31,086 nt of DNA from JBKDZR01 sp047971485 (GCA_047971485.1 JBKDZR010000049.1:1-31086), one strand, 5' to 3'. Shown: positions 14,990-23,263, numbered from the stretch's first letter. Numbers and translations: made by a program. Notes: generated by a model not told the origin, from the sequence alone.

Positions 14990-16470
14990 CGGGCGGTCCT
15001 GCGAAAGAGGGGCTTGAGATAGGGCCAGAGGATGCTGAGCAGGGCAAAGGCCAGCAGCAGCGCGGAAAGGGGGCGGGTGAAGAACGGCAGGATGCCCTCA
15101 TCGGTATAGGTGATCCCCCGGCGCAGGTTCTGCTCCAGCATGGGACCCAGGATGAAGGCCAGAATGAACGGCCCTGTGGGCAGCCGCATCCTGTCCATCA
15201 GCAGGCCCAGCCCGGCAAACCCCAGGATGAGGGCAAAGTTGAAGGCGGTGGCGTTGGAGACGAAGACCCCGATGAAGGCCAGGGCGATGATCACCGGATA
15301 GAGGAAATGATAGGGCACCTTCAGGATGGCGGGAAACAGGCGCATGCCGAAGAATTGCAGGAACAGCACCACCACCGATGCGATCAATGCCGTCAGGAAC
15401 AGAGCATAGACCACATCGGCATTGTTGGTGAACAGCAACGGGCCGGCCTGGATGCCATGGATCATCAGCCCGCCCAGCAGGATTGCCGTGGTGCCGTCGC
15501 CGGGGATGCCCAGGGCAATCATCGGGATCAGCGCGCCGCCGACTGAGGCGTTGTTGGATGCTTCAGAGGCGAACACCCCGTCAACGCAGCCCTTGCCGAA
15601 TTTCTCGGGGTGTTTCGAGGCTGATCTGGCCTGGGCATAGGCGACCATGTTGGACAGGGCCGCGCCCATGCCGGGCAGAAAGCCGATCCACAGCCCGATC
15701 ACAAAGGACCGGATGATGTTCCAGGCGTTGTCTCGATATTCACGCAGGCTGACGCCGAAGCCCTTGATGTCGCTCATGTCGATCTTGGGGATCTGTTGTG
15801 CGCCCCGGGCGAAATCCTGGACGATCTGCTTGACGGCGAAGAGGCCCAGCATCACCGGGATCAGGTCGAAGCCGCTGGACAGCTGAACCATTCCGAAGGT
15901 GAAGCGGGGCGATCCGTCGATCGGGGCAAAGCCCACCGTGGCCAGCAGCAGCCCGATTGCGGCGGCGGCCAGGCCATGAAAAACCTTGTCACGTGACAGT
16001 GCTGCGACCAACGAAATCGCGCAGATACCCAGCGAGAAATATTCCCATGGTCCCAGTTTCAGGGCAAAGCTTGCCATCAGGGGCGACAGGAACATAGCGA
16101 TCAGGATGGACAGGAATGTTCCGATGAAGCTTGCCACAATCCCGGCACCCAAGGCCTTGACCGCCTGACCATTGCGCGTCATCGGATAGCCATCATATGT
16201 GGTTGCGATCGACGAGGGCGCCCCGGGAATGCCCAGCAGGATCGCTCCGACCATGCCTCCGGACACGCCGCCGACCCAGATCGAGATCAGCATGGCCAGC
16301 CCGATCTCGGGGGTCATGCCGAAGGTCAGTGGCAGCAGCAGCGCCACCCCGAGAGCCCCGGACAGGCCCGGAATAGCCCCAAGGATAATGCCCAGCGTGG
16401 ATGAAATCAGGATCAGCAGCAGCGTTCCCGGAACGAGCAGCGTTGAAAGCGCGGTCAGCATATCAGCCAT
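14986..16470 (-). CDS. tctA: Tripartite tricarboxylate transporter large permease, TctA family
   Basis: 494 residues, about 11-12 membrane helices. The family-typical N-terminal half includes LGIILGAIPGLSGALGVALLLPLTFGM and GGMVGAILLGIPGAPSSIATTYDGYP, and the duplicated half includes GFLPGMGAALSNMVAYAQA, then GVFASEASNNASVGGALIP. It is the ion-coupled channel subunit of a TctABC (TTT) carboxylate importer, driven by a periplasmic TctC protein. It follows tctB by 9 nt and overlaps the dehydratase gene by 4 nt. Confidence 0.95.
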   Translation of the reverse strand: MADMLTALSTLLVPGTLLLILISSTLGIILGAIPGLSGALGVALLLPLTFGMTPEIGLAMLISIWVGGVSGGMVGAILLGIPGAPSSIATTYDGYPMTRNGQAVKALGAGIVASFIGTFLSILIAMFLSPLMASFALKLGPWEYFSLGICAISLVAALSRDKVFHGLAAAAIGLLLATVGFAPIDGSPRFTFGMVQLSSGFDLIPVMLGLFAVKQIVQDFARGAQQIPKIDMSDIKGFGVSLREYRDNAWNIIRSFVIGLWIGFLPGMGAALSNMVAYAQARSASKHPEKFGKGCVDGVFASEASNNASVGGALIPMIALGIPGDGTTAILLGGLMIHGIQAGPLLFTNNADVVYALFLTALIASVVVLFLQFFGMRLFPAILKVPYHFLYPVIIALAFIGVFVSNATAFNFALILGFAGLGLLMDRMRLPTGPFILAFILGPMLEQNLRRGITYTDEGILPFFTRPLSALLLAFALLSILWPYLKPLFRRTAR

Positions 16471-16479
16471 CTTGATCCC

Positions 16480-16962
16480 TCAGAACAGGATGCCACGGGG
16501 CAGAAAAGCATTCAGGCCCTTGGCGAAGAGGACCCACATTGCGCCAGTGGCGATGAGGCTGAACAGGATGCCCACCCCCAGCTGGCGCCGCTCCGGGCCG
16601 GCGATCAGCCAGTAGAGGGCAAACACCATGGCCAGCGTGGCCGTGGTATAACCCAGCAGCCACAGTCCGATCCCATACAGGATCAGCACGGCACTGATCG
16701 CGCGGCCGCGCCGGGCTTGCGCCTCCGGGCTGTTCCCGGTGCCGGTGCGGGGGGCGGCGGTGTCTTGAGGTGGCGCTGCCGGGCGGCGGCGGCCTGGCAG
16801 CATGGTCAATCCGCTCAGGATCAGGATGGAACAGGCGAAGATCGGGAACAGCCGGGGGCCGGGGTCGTTGTTGAACGTCATCGCCTGGATCCTCCAGGCC
16901 CCGGCAATGCCGATGGCGCCTAGGCCGATCAGGGCAAGGCCAAGCATGCGGTCTTTGGTCAT
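16480..16962 (-). CDS. tctB: Tripartite tricarboxylate transporter small permease, TctB family
   Basis: 160 residues. Four predicted helices: LGLALIGLGAIGIAGAWRI near the N-terminus, LFPIFACSILILSGLTML, ISAVLILYGIGLWLLGY, and a C-terminal pair around ALYWLIAGPE and FSLIATGAMWVLF. The start at 16962 overlaps the hydrolase stop by 4 nt and has GGAGAAGG just upstream; longer versions starting inside the hydrolase gene are not needed. Small membrane partner of TctA. Confidence 0.9.
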   Translation of the reverse strand: MTKDRMLGLALIGLGAIGIAGAWRIQAMTFNNDPGPRLFPIFACSILILSGLTMLPGRRRPAAPPQDTAAPRTGTGNSPEAQARRGRAISAVLILYGIGLWLLGYTTATLAMVFALYWLIAGPERRQLGVGILFSLIATGAMWVLFAKGLNAFLPRGILF

Positions 16963-17885
16963 AACCCTTCTCCGGCTGGGGACGTGGCGGCAAAACGATG
17001 GCGCAGCCAGTCCCGGGTCAGGGCCATGGCGGCCTGGTAGGCGCCATGGCGCATGGTGACGAAGCCATGATCCGAGGTGGCGAACTGGCCGACCTGGGTA
17101 TCGACACCGGCCGCGATCAGCTGACCGGCATAGCGGCGCGCCTCGTGGCGCAAGGGATCGCGGCCGGCGATGATCAGCAGGGCCGTCGGCAGCTGGGCCA
17201 GGATCTCGGGCGGGCAAGCGACAGGCGACAGCCTCGGATCGCTGAGGTTGGTTTCCTTATCGGCGTAAAGTATGTTGTAGGCTTCCATGCGCCGCACCGG
17301 CAGGGTACTGTCCGGCGCCGTTTTTGCGGCGATGGGCGTGATTGCGTCTACAAACGGATAATCCAGATACTGACCTGTCGGCATTGGTGTGCCCGCGCGG
17401 GCGGCCATTTGGCAGATGACCGTGGCCAGGTTTGCCCCGGCGCTGTGTCCGCCGATGACAATCCGCGCGGGATCCAGCCCCAGGGCCTTTGCTTGCCTGA
17501 TGATCCAGGTGGTCACGTCATGGCCTTCCTCGGCCGGGATCGGAAACGGATGTTCCGGGGCCAGGCGGTAATCCACATCGAAGACCACGCAGTCCAGGGC
17601 CAGCGCCAGTTCGGCGCAAAAGGCGGTGTCGTGATCACGATGGGGGCGGACGAAGCCGCCGCCGTGGAAGTTTATATAGGCGGGGCGGGCCGCAGTGCCG
17701 GAACCGCGCGGGTCCAGCCGGTAGACACGGGCCGGGCCATGGCGCGTGGGCACGGTGATTTCCGTGCGGTGGATGCGCGCGATCCGGGTCCGGATTTCAG
17801 GATCGAGCGGTGGCAAGGGGGTGGCGCGGATTTCGGCGGCCAGGAGGGCGCGGCCTTGTGCATCCAAGGTGAAATCGAGGGTCAT
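16959..17885 (-). CDS. Alpha/beta hydrolase, hormone-sensitive-lipase (esterase) family
   Basis: 308 residues. Oxyanion motif HGGG (74-77), nucleophile elbow GHSAG with Ser148, acid Asp243 (GRDPL) and His273 (SDHGF) give a full catalytic triad of the HSL/family IV esterases. Cytosolic. The start at 17885 (MTLDF) has CGGAG upstream; an upstream in-frame ATG at 17960 would overlap tctC and lacks support. It sits between tctC and tctB and overlaps tctB by 4 nt, so it is co-expressed with the transporter. It may open a lactone or cleave an ester of the imported acid (inference). Confidence 0.9.
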   Translation of the reverse strand: MTLDFTLDAQGRALLAAEIRATPLPPLDPEIRTRIARIHRTEITVPTRHGPARVYRLDPRGSGTAARPAYINFHGGGFVRPHRDHDTAFCAELALALDCVVFDVDYRLAPEHPFPIPAEEGHDVTTWIIRQAKALGLDPARIVIGGHSAGANLATVICQMAARAGTPMPTGQYLDYPFVDAITPIAAKTAPDSTLPVRRMEAYNILYADKETNLSDPRLSPVACPPEILAQLPTALLIIAGRDPLRHEARRYAGQLIAAGVDTQVGQFATSDHGFVTMRHGAYQAAMALTRDWLRHRFAATSPAGEGL

Positions 17886-17909
17886 GGCTGGGACTCCGGG
17901 TGCGGGGAA

Positions 17910-17940
17910 TGGACGGGCGCGCGGCATGGCGCCCGGTCCA
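17910..17940 (-). promoter_or_regulatory. Intercistronic hairpin after tctC
   Basis: Inverted repeat TGGAC.GGGCGC / GCGCCC.GTCCA, interrupted by one bulged base, with an 8-nt loop. It lies in the 61-nt gap between tctC and the hydrolase gene. Same position and same GGGCGC/GCGCCC core as the hairpins after the family-5 binding-protein gene and dctP. Probably mRNA stabilisation or partial termination favouring TctC. Confidence 0.55.
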
Positions 17941-17946
17941 GAAAGT

Positions 17947-18936
17947 TCAACGCAGCCCAAGCACCTGGGCAGTGGCGCCGATCCGCGTGTTGGTGTCCAG
18001 CATGCGGGCGCGGCTTTCCTCGACGTCCAGCACGGCGATTGAGGTCTTCATCTGGGTCAGCCGTTCGATGACCCCCTCATCCAGCGCGGTTTCGGCCAAA
18101 GCGGCGTTGATCGCGGTGACGGTGCCTGGGTCCATCCCCTCGGGGCCCAGCACGATCAGATCAACGGGCAGGGTTGCGCCCTCCAGCCCCGTCTCGACCA
18201 GCGAGGGCACATCGGGCAGGATCGGATCGCGTTCCGGACTGCCGCCAATGGTTCCCAGAATACGGACCTTGCCGGCCTGGGCGTATTGCAGGGTGCCGGG
18301 GCTGTTGGTCAGGGTGACATCAATCTGACCACCTTGCAACTGCACCCATTTGTCGGCATCGGTTCCGGCATCGACCAGCCGAAACTTCGCGTCGGCGGCC
18401 TGAACGATCAGGCCGGTCATGAAATGCGTCGTCCCCCTTGGCTGGATACCAAACACCACCTGGTCGGGCCGGGCCTGGGCATCCTTGATCAGGTCATCGA
18501 CGCTTTGGTAGGGCGCGTCTGCGGCGACCACCAGCGAATAGGTGATCGGCGAAGTCAGTGCCGCGATCGGGGTAAAGGCCCCGGTGGGGTCGTAGGAATA
18601 GCCGCCTGTCTGATACACTGCGAAGAGGCCCGAGTTGCCGAAGAATAGGGTCTGGCCATCGGGACGCGCGGTTCGGACCTGTTCAGCTGCGACGGCGCCC
18701 GAGCCGCCGGCATTGTTGACCACCGCGACGGGGGACCCGATCACCTGTTGCAGGCGGGCCGAGACAACGCGGGCGATTGCATCGGTTCCGCCGCCGGCGC
18801 GGGCCGGGACATACATCTGAACCGCTCCGTTCGGCCACTCTTGGGCCATGGCGGCCGGGGACAGCGCGAAGCCGGCAAAACTGAGGGTCAGGGCAACGCT
18901 GGACAGGTGCCGTCTGGCGCAGGACATCAGGGTCAT
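17947..18936 (-). CDS. tctC: Tripartite tricarboxylate transporter periplasmic receptor, TctC/Bug family
   Basis: 329 residues, periplasmic. A signal peptide ends AMA (29-31), followed by QEWPNGAVQMYVPARAGGGTD, the typical Bug-protein start. The ligand-loop motif VVNNAGGSGAVA and a later GTTHFMTG also fit. The start at 18936 is fixed by a strong AGGGAGGA ribosome site; upstream in-frame ATG codons are rejected. It delivers a carboxylate to TctAB. First gene of the minus-strand operon ending with the dehydratase, hence an aldonate or related acid is the likely ligand. Confidence 0.93.
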   Translation of the reverse strand: MTLMSCARRHLSSVALTLSFAGFALSPAAMAQEWPNGAVQMYVPARAGGGTDAIARVVSARLQQVIGSPVAVVNNAGGSGAVAAEQVRTARPDGQTLFFGNSGLFAVYQTGGYSYDPTGAFTPIAALTSPITYSLVVAADAPYQSVDDLIKDAQARPDQVVFGIQPRGTTHFMTGLIVQAADAKFRLVDAGTDADKWVQLQGGQIDVTLTNSPGTLQYAQAGKVRILGTIGGSPERDPILPDVPSLVETGLEGATLPVDLIVLGPEGMDPGTVTAINAALAETALDEGVIERLTQMKTSIAVLDVEESRARMLDTNTRIGATAQVLGLR

Positions 18937-19170
18937 GTGGTTCCTCCCTAGAGCATGCTCGCCCAGAAGTGGGGGCCGATTTGTGTTTCCGAACATGCGT
19001 TATCGAATGGTCAGAGTGTGTTGCGTGAGTGTGAATCAACGCGCCACGCTCTGGCACCGGTTAAAGCGTGGGGGCATTGTCTTGGCTTGGCGGAAAGCGG
19101 GCAACATGCCCCAAATTATATTATTCTTTCGAATAATGTGGGCGACATATCCAAGACCTGGCGTCCTGAC
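18937..19170 (-). promoter_or_regulatory. Promoter region of the tct operon with an AT-rich dyad
   Basis: No gene supported. At 19120-19137 a perfect 7-bp inverted repeat ATTATTC-TTTC-GAATAAT stands out in GC-rich surroundings, about 185 nt upstream of tctC. It could be an operator or upstream promoter element of the tct operon, or of the lost aldolase gene on the other strand. Regulator not identified. Confidence 0.45.
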
Positions 19171-19611
19171 GTGGGCTCTGCCAATTGCCGGGGTCATGTC
19201 GCCCGAGGCCGAGCATGTGGACCATGTCGCAATGGGGGGTGGGCCCCTGGCGGGACAGGCCCCGGCCCCGGCCCCGGTGCTGGTGTCGGTGGAAACCGCT
19301 CTGGGTTTGGCGCGGTTGCTCTTCGGGGCGGCGGCTTTCTGTGTCGATTTTGCCTTGGCCCATCAACGGGATGTTCTTTTGCCCGCCGGATCCGAACTGT
19401 TTCTGGCCACCCGGCTGGAGGGGATCGCAGCGCCCATTGACGGGGCCGATGGTGCGCTTGCGGGGTCTTGTTCAAACCGAAGACGCGGCTCGGCACGCCC
19501 GTGCCCGTTGGATCATGGCTGCCGGGGTGGGCGGGGTCTCGGTCGCGGGTAAGATGGTGGATGAACCGGTGCATCCGCAGGCCCGGGCCACTCTGGCTTC
19601 TGCTGTCCCGG
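19171..19611 (+). pseudogene. Remnant of a CitE/HpcH-HpaI-family aldolase (lyase)
   Basis: Two plus-strand pieces in different frames match the C-terminal half of citrate-lyase-beta-like (CitE) proteins. The first frame gives GVMSPEAEHVDHV, VLVSVETALGL, ARLLFGAAAFCVDFAL, then SELFLATRLEGIAAPIDGAD. A frame change near 19450-19490 leads to ARHARA and then VSVAGKMVDEPVHPQARATL, the standard family ending. The N-terminal ~100 residues, the segment between the Glu-bearing ETALGL and RLLFG, and the CIHP motif region are missing. The stop codon is also lost. It was probably once part of a sugar-acid or CoA-ester pathway next to the tct operon. Confidence 0.75.
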
Positions 19612-19617
19612 ACCGGG

Positions 19618-19652
19618 CAGGACCCGGCGGGCCATTGGCGCGCCGGACCCTG
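19618..19652 (-). terminator. Stem-loop 3' of dctM
   Basis: Extended imperfect hairpin just beyond the dctM stop: CAGG..CCGGCG.GCC, loop ATT, GGC.CGCCGG..CCTG. There is no clear T-run on the minus strand, so it may act as a 3'-end stabiliser or a weak terminator. It overlaps the end of the aldolase remnant. Confidence 0.5.
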
Positions 19653-19655
19653 TCG

Positions 19656-20948
19656 TCACATCGTGCCGGGCAGGAACAGCACCAGGATCGGAAAGGCGAC
19701 CAGGATGGCCAGCCGCAGGATGTCGGTCAGCACGAAGGGCAGCACCCCCTTGAAGATGGTCGGCAACGGAACCTCCTTGGCGATGGTGTTGATCACGAAG
19801 ACATTGATGCCAACCGGTGGCGTGATCATGCCCAGTTCAGCGACCATGACGATGATCACCCCGAACCAGATCGGATCAAAGCCCAGATGGATCACAACTG
19901 GATAGACGATGGGGACCAGCAGCAGGATCATCGCCATCGTGTCCAGAATGCAGCCGGCCAGCACGAAGGCCAGCAGGATCAGCCCCAGCGTGCCATAGGC
20001 CGACAGGTCCAGCCCGACCAGCCATTGGGTCAGTTTCTGGGGCGACCGGGTGATGGCCAGGAAATAGCTGAACAGCATCGCCCCGATCAGCACGGTAAAT
20101 ACCGACACCGAGGTGCGCAGGGATTCTGTCAGGCAATGCAGGATGGTGCGGCGGTCCAGCTGGCGGCGGGCGACGCCGATCAGCAGGGTGGCCAGCGCGC
20201 CCAGGGCCGAGGCCTCGGTGGGGGTGGCGACGCCCATGTAGATCGCGCCGATGACCGCCAGAAACAGCAGGGCGACGGCCCAGATGCCGGAGGTGGCGGC
20301 CAGGGCCTCGCGCAGTACGAAGGGTTGGCCTTGGGGCAGGCCGCGGCGATGGGCGATCAGCACCGTGCCCATGTACAGCAGAATCGCCAGTATGCCGGGC
20401 ACGATCCCGGCGATGAACAGTTTGCTGACATCGGTTTCGGTGATGTAGGCGTAGATCACCATCACCACCGAGGGCGGGATCATGATGCCCAGCGTGCCGC
20501 CGGCGGCGATGACGCCCGTGGCGGTGTCCTCGCGATAGCCGAAGCGGCGCATCTCGGGCAGGGCGATGCGGGTCATGGTGGCGGCGGTGGCGACGGAACT
20601 GCCGCAGATTGCGGCAAAGCCGGCGCAGGCGGCGATGGTCGAGATGGCCACCCCGCCGCGCAGGGCGCCGAGCCAGGCATTGGCGGCGCGGAACATTTCG
20701 CGGCTCATGCCGGAATGGGTGGCGAAAGATCCCATCAGGATGAAGAAGACGACCAGACTCAGGTGGAAATCGGTCAAGACCCGCAGCGGTGAGCTGGCCA
20801 GCAGGTTCAGCGCCGGGCCCAGCCCGCGGATTGCCGCATAGCCGAAGACGCCGACGAACCCCAGCGCCACGCCGATGGGAATGCGCACCAGCAGCATGGC
20901 GAACAGGGCGATGAAGCCGGAAATGGCGATCAGGTCAGCGTAGGCCAT
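19656..20948 (-). CDS. dctM: TRAP transporter large permease, DctM family
   Basis: 430 residues, about 12 helices. Family landmarks include RIPIGVALGFVG, FFILMGSFATHSGMS, ICGSSVATAATMTRIALPEM, then GTLGIMIPPSVVMVIYAYITE. Near the end come GCILDTMAMILLLVPIVYPV and MITPPVGINVFVI. The start at 20948 has GAGG 6 nt upstream and overlaps dctQ by 14 nt; an earlier in-frame start at 20960 is less likely. Na+-coupled transport subunit for a carboxylate delivered by DctP. Confidence 0.94.
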   Translation of the reverse strand: MAYADLIAISGFIALFAMLLVRIPIGVALGFVGVFGYAAIRGLGPALNLLASSPLRVLTDFHLSLVVFFILMGSFATHSGMSREMFRAANAWLGALRGGVAISTIAACAGFAAICGSSVATAATMTRIALPEMRRFGYREDTATGVIAAGGTLGIMIPPSVVMVIYAYITETDVSKLFIAGIVPGILAILLYMGTVLIAHRRGLPQGQPFVLREALAATSGIWAVALLFLAVIGAIYMGVATPTEASALGALATLLIGVARRQLDRRTILHCLTESLRTSVSVFTVLIGAMLFSYFLAITRSPQKLTQWLVGLDLSAYGTLGLILLAFVLAGCILDTMAMILLLVPIVYPVVIHLGFDPIWFGVIIVMVAELGMITPPVGINVFVINTIAKEVPLPTIFKGVLPFVLTDILRLAILVAFPILVLFLPGTM

Positions 20949-21459
20949 GGGTCGCCTCATCCAGTTCGTGATTGTCGGCCGAGGCGACGGTCTCGCGTCC
21001 GGCCAGGATCAGTACCAGTTTCGTGCCGATGGTGACGATGCTGGCCATCAGACCGGCCCAGATCAGGGCAACAAAGGGCCACAGCGCCAGCCGAAGGTCA
21101 AAGGTGGTTTCCCCCGACGCCCGGGTTGACAGCACCTTGTCGAACATTTTCCAGGCCAGCAGCATGGCAAAGACCAGCAGGGCCCCCCAGGCCAGCGCGT
21201 CGATGGCCCGGCGCAGGCGCGGGCCGGCGGCTTCGGCCAGCAGATCGACTTGGACATGACCGCCACGCAGGCCGATCACCGCGAAGCCCCAGCTCAGGCA
21301 AGCGCCCAGCATCAGGCGCGAGATGTCGAAACTGTCGGGTACGGGCAGGGCGAACAGATAACGCCCCAGGGTCGAGACCACGACCAGCAGGGTCACCGCC
21401 CCCAGCAACAGGGCGGCGATCGCTTCGACCCCGCGGCAGAAGAAATCGAGTATGCGCAT
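20935..21459 (-). CDS. dctQ: TRAP transporter small permease, DctQ family
   Basis: About 174 residues, four helices (AIAALLLGAVTLLVVVSTLGRY; DISRLMLGACLSWGFAVIG; a GALLVFAMLLAW segment; LWPFVALIWAGLMASIV) with the family feature GGHVQVDLL after helix 2. The start at 21459 is chosen for GGAGG nine nt upstream; ATGs at 21465 and 21483 are alternatives. It bridges DctP and DctM; overlaps dctM by 14 nt and is separated from dctP by a gap with a strong hairpin. Confidence 0.88.
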   Translation of the reverse strand: MRILDFFCRGVEAIAALLLGAVTLLVVVSTLGRYLFALPVPDSFDISRLMLGACLSWGFAVIGLRGGHVQVDLLAEAAGPRLRRAIDALAWGALLVFAMLLAWKMFDKVLSTRASGETTFDLRLALWPFVALIWAGLMASIVTIGTKLVLILAGRETVASADNHELDEATHGLR

Positions 21460-21499
21460 CAACATGGGCCTCCGGTCGGACATGCACTGACCTGTGAAA

Positions 21500-21528
21500 G
21501 GGCGCGCGGGGCCGGACCCCACGCGCCC
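21500..21528 (-). promoter_or_regulatory. Intercistronic hairpin between dctP and dctQ
   Basis: GGGCGCG (21500-21506) pairs with CGCGCCC (21522-21528), and an inner GGGG pairs with CCCC across a single mismatch, closing a 5-nt loop. It lies immediately downstream of the dctP stop on the minus strand. Likely retains dctP mRNA in excess over dctQM. Its outer stem is identical to that of the hairpin at 5438. Confidence 0.65.
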
Positions 21529-21537
21529 GTCGGTGGG

Positions 21538-22563
21538 TTATTCGAAGGCGCCGCCGACGGCCTTCATCCGGGTGATCAGGTCCTCCAGCGCGGCGGGGGC
21601 ATTGTCCAGCCCGGCGGCTTCGGCGCTTGTGGCCCATTCGCCGCGCAGCTGATCCGACAAGGTCATCCATTCGGCCAACTGCGTTTCATCAGGGGTGTAC
21701 ATCACATGGCCCGAGGTCTCGACGATCCGCTCGCGTCCGACGATATCGACCCGGTCCCAGCCAGTGGCGATGCGTTCGGCCCAGTCCGATGTGCAGTGAT
21801 CGTCAATCACGGTGCGATTTTCTGGCGACAGGGCGGCATAGCTGTCCTTGTTGATCGCATAGACAAAGGCGACGCCGTAAAGCGGCATGTCCAGGTGATG
21901 GGTGACCACGTCATCGACCCCGAACAGGAACAGGCTGTCCCAGGGTGAAACGGTGGCATCGGCGCCACCCGAGGACAGGATGGCGCGCATTTCCGGGGCC
22001 GGGACCTGCACCGGGCTGGCGCCCATCAGGCTGATCATGCGGGCGATGGTGGCCTGGGGCGGGCGGATATTCATGCCGGCAAAGTCGCGCGGGCCGGCGA
22101 TGGGGCCACGGGTGCTGTGCAACGTGCCGGGGCGGTGCAGGTGGACCAGGCAGGCCTTGATCTCGGGCATCTCCTGTTCGGCGTATTGCATGTACCAGTC
22201 ATGCAGCGCCCGGCTGGCCGTGGTGCCATTTGCGGCCAGGAATGGCAGTTCGGCTGCCGCGATGATCGGGAAACGACCGGCCTGATAGCCTGGGTTGACG
22301 AAGCTGATATCGACGATCCCGTCGCGGGCCATGTCGTAATGGTCCGGCGCGGCCCCCAGTTGCTGGGCGGGAAAGATCTCGATCTGGATGCGGCCATCCG
22401 AGGCGGCGCTGATCGATTCGGCCCAGGGCACAAAGCCGGACAGCTGGATTTCGGATGCCGGGGGGACCCAGTGGGAAAAGGCCCAGGTTACCTCTTGGGC
22501 GGTCGCGCCCTGAGACAGGGCCGCCGTCAGCAGGGCGGAGGCCGCCCATGATTTGCCGTTCAT
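21538..22563 (-). CDS. dctP: TRAP transporter periplasmic substrate-binding protein, DctP family
   Basis: 341 residues. Signal peptide ends ATA (20-22), mature start QEVTWAFSHWVPP. Typical DctP features: AESISAASDGRIQIEIFPAQQLG, FVNPGYQAGRFPI, ELPFL, the ligand Arg region STRGPIAGPRDFAGMNIR, and PEMRAILSSGGADATVSPW. The start is supported by GGGAGGAAAAG. It belongs to a minus operon marR-dctP-dctQ-dctM. Ligand unknown; co-regulation with an acyl-CoA ligase suggests a carboxylate such as an aryl- or alkyl-carboxylate. Confidence 0.92.
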   Translation of the reverse strand: MNGKSWAASALLTAALSQGATAQEVTWAFSHWVPPASEIQLSGFVPWAESISAASDGRIQIEIFPAQQLGAAPDHYDMARDGIVDISFVNPGYQAGRFPIIAAAELPFLAANGTTASRALHDWYMQYAEQEMPEIKACLVHLHRPGTLHSTRGPIAGPRDFAGMNIRPPQATIARMISLMGASPVQVPAPEMRAILSSGGADATVSPWDSLFLFGVDDVVTHHLDMPLYGVAFVYAINKDSYAALSPENRTVIDDHCTSDWAERIATGWDRVDIVGRERIVETSGHVMYTPDETQLAEWMTLSDQLRGEWATSAEAAGLDNAPAALEDLITRMKAVGGAFE

Positions 22564-22672
22564 CTCTTTTCCTCCCTTTGGGGCGTGCGGACGGTGCCGC
22601 GGGTTCGGGCGGTGGTCGCCGCCTGTCGGTGTCGGCGGGCATGGAGCCGCCGCGAAGTAAAGGGGGCAGCCC

Positions 22673-23161
22673 TTAGAGCTGCCGCAAATTGCTGATGACC
22701 CGATCCAGAAGGGTGCGCAGTTGCTGGACCTCGCCGGGGCTCAGGCCGTCCAGCGTCTGTTCCTCGATCGCCTGGGCGCGGGCGTTCAGATCCGCGACGA
22801 TCCCGGTGCCGTGGTCCGTGGCCCAGACGGCATTGGAGCGGCGGTCGCCATCCACGGCACGGCGCTCGACGATGCCATTTTTCTCCATCCGGTCGAGGAT
22901 CGGCACCAGGCTGGAGCGTTGCAACCCCACGGCTTCGGCCAGGCGGCTTTGCGACTGGCCGGGATTCTCGCAGATGATTGACAGCAGGCCCAGATAGCGG
23001 GCCGCGCCGCCATGGTCGGGGATCCGCGCTTCAAAGACCTTGTAGGCCAGAATCTGGGCCATGCGCAGCCGAAAGTTGACCGAGCGCGCGACGGGAAGGG
23101 GCTGGGCCAGATCGGCTGGGGTATCCCGGGATGTGGGCGGGTTGGAAGGGCTGGAAGTCAT
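22673..23161 (-). CDS. MarR-family transcriptional regulator
   Basis: 162 residues with the MarR winged helix: ARYLGLLSIICENPGQSQSRLAEAVGLQRSSLVPILDRMEKNGIVERR, with the wing DGDRRSNAVW following. Flanking helices give the dimer interface. It is divergent from the acyl-CoA ligase gene and upstream of dctPQM; a perfect dyad sits between them. By analogy with CouR/FerC-type regulators it probably represses both directions until an acyl-CoA thioester binds (inference). Confidence 0.92.
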   Translation of the reverse strand: MTSSPSNPPTSRDTPADLAQPLPVARSVNFRLRMAQILAYKVFEARIPDHGGAARYLGLLSIICENPGQSQSRLAEAVGLQRSSLVPILDRMEKNGIVERRAVDGDRRSNAVWATDHGTGIVADLNARAQAIEEQTLDGLSPGEVQQLRTLLDRVISNLRQL

Positions 23162-23186
23162 GCAGACTGATCTAATTCGTATTGAT

Positions 23187-23209
23187 TGATATCAAACAAT
23201 TTGATATCA
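23187..23209. promoter_or_regulatory. Palindromic MarR-type operator
   Basis: Perfect 10-bp inverted repeat: TGATATCAAA at 23187-23196 and its complement TTTGATATCA at 23200-23209, spaced by CAA. It is AT-rich in a GC-rich context and lies between the divergent marR (start 23161) and ligase (start 23264) genes, where it can cover both promoters. Confidence 0.85.
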
Positions 23210-23263
23210 CCCAAACCCGAAGCTGTCCAGCCGTTCCTGCGGCCCATGGCGAAGGGAGAGATC

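Noticed and set aside
19185..20792. 535-codon plus-strand open frame
   Set aside because: Most of it is the antisense of dctM with repetitive Gln/His/Asp/Gly content; only a short early segment (to about 19611) is meaningful, as the tail of the aldolase remnant.
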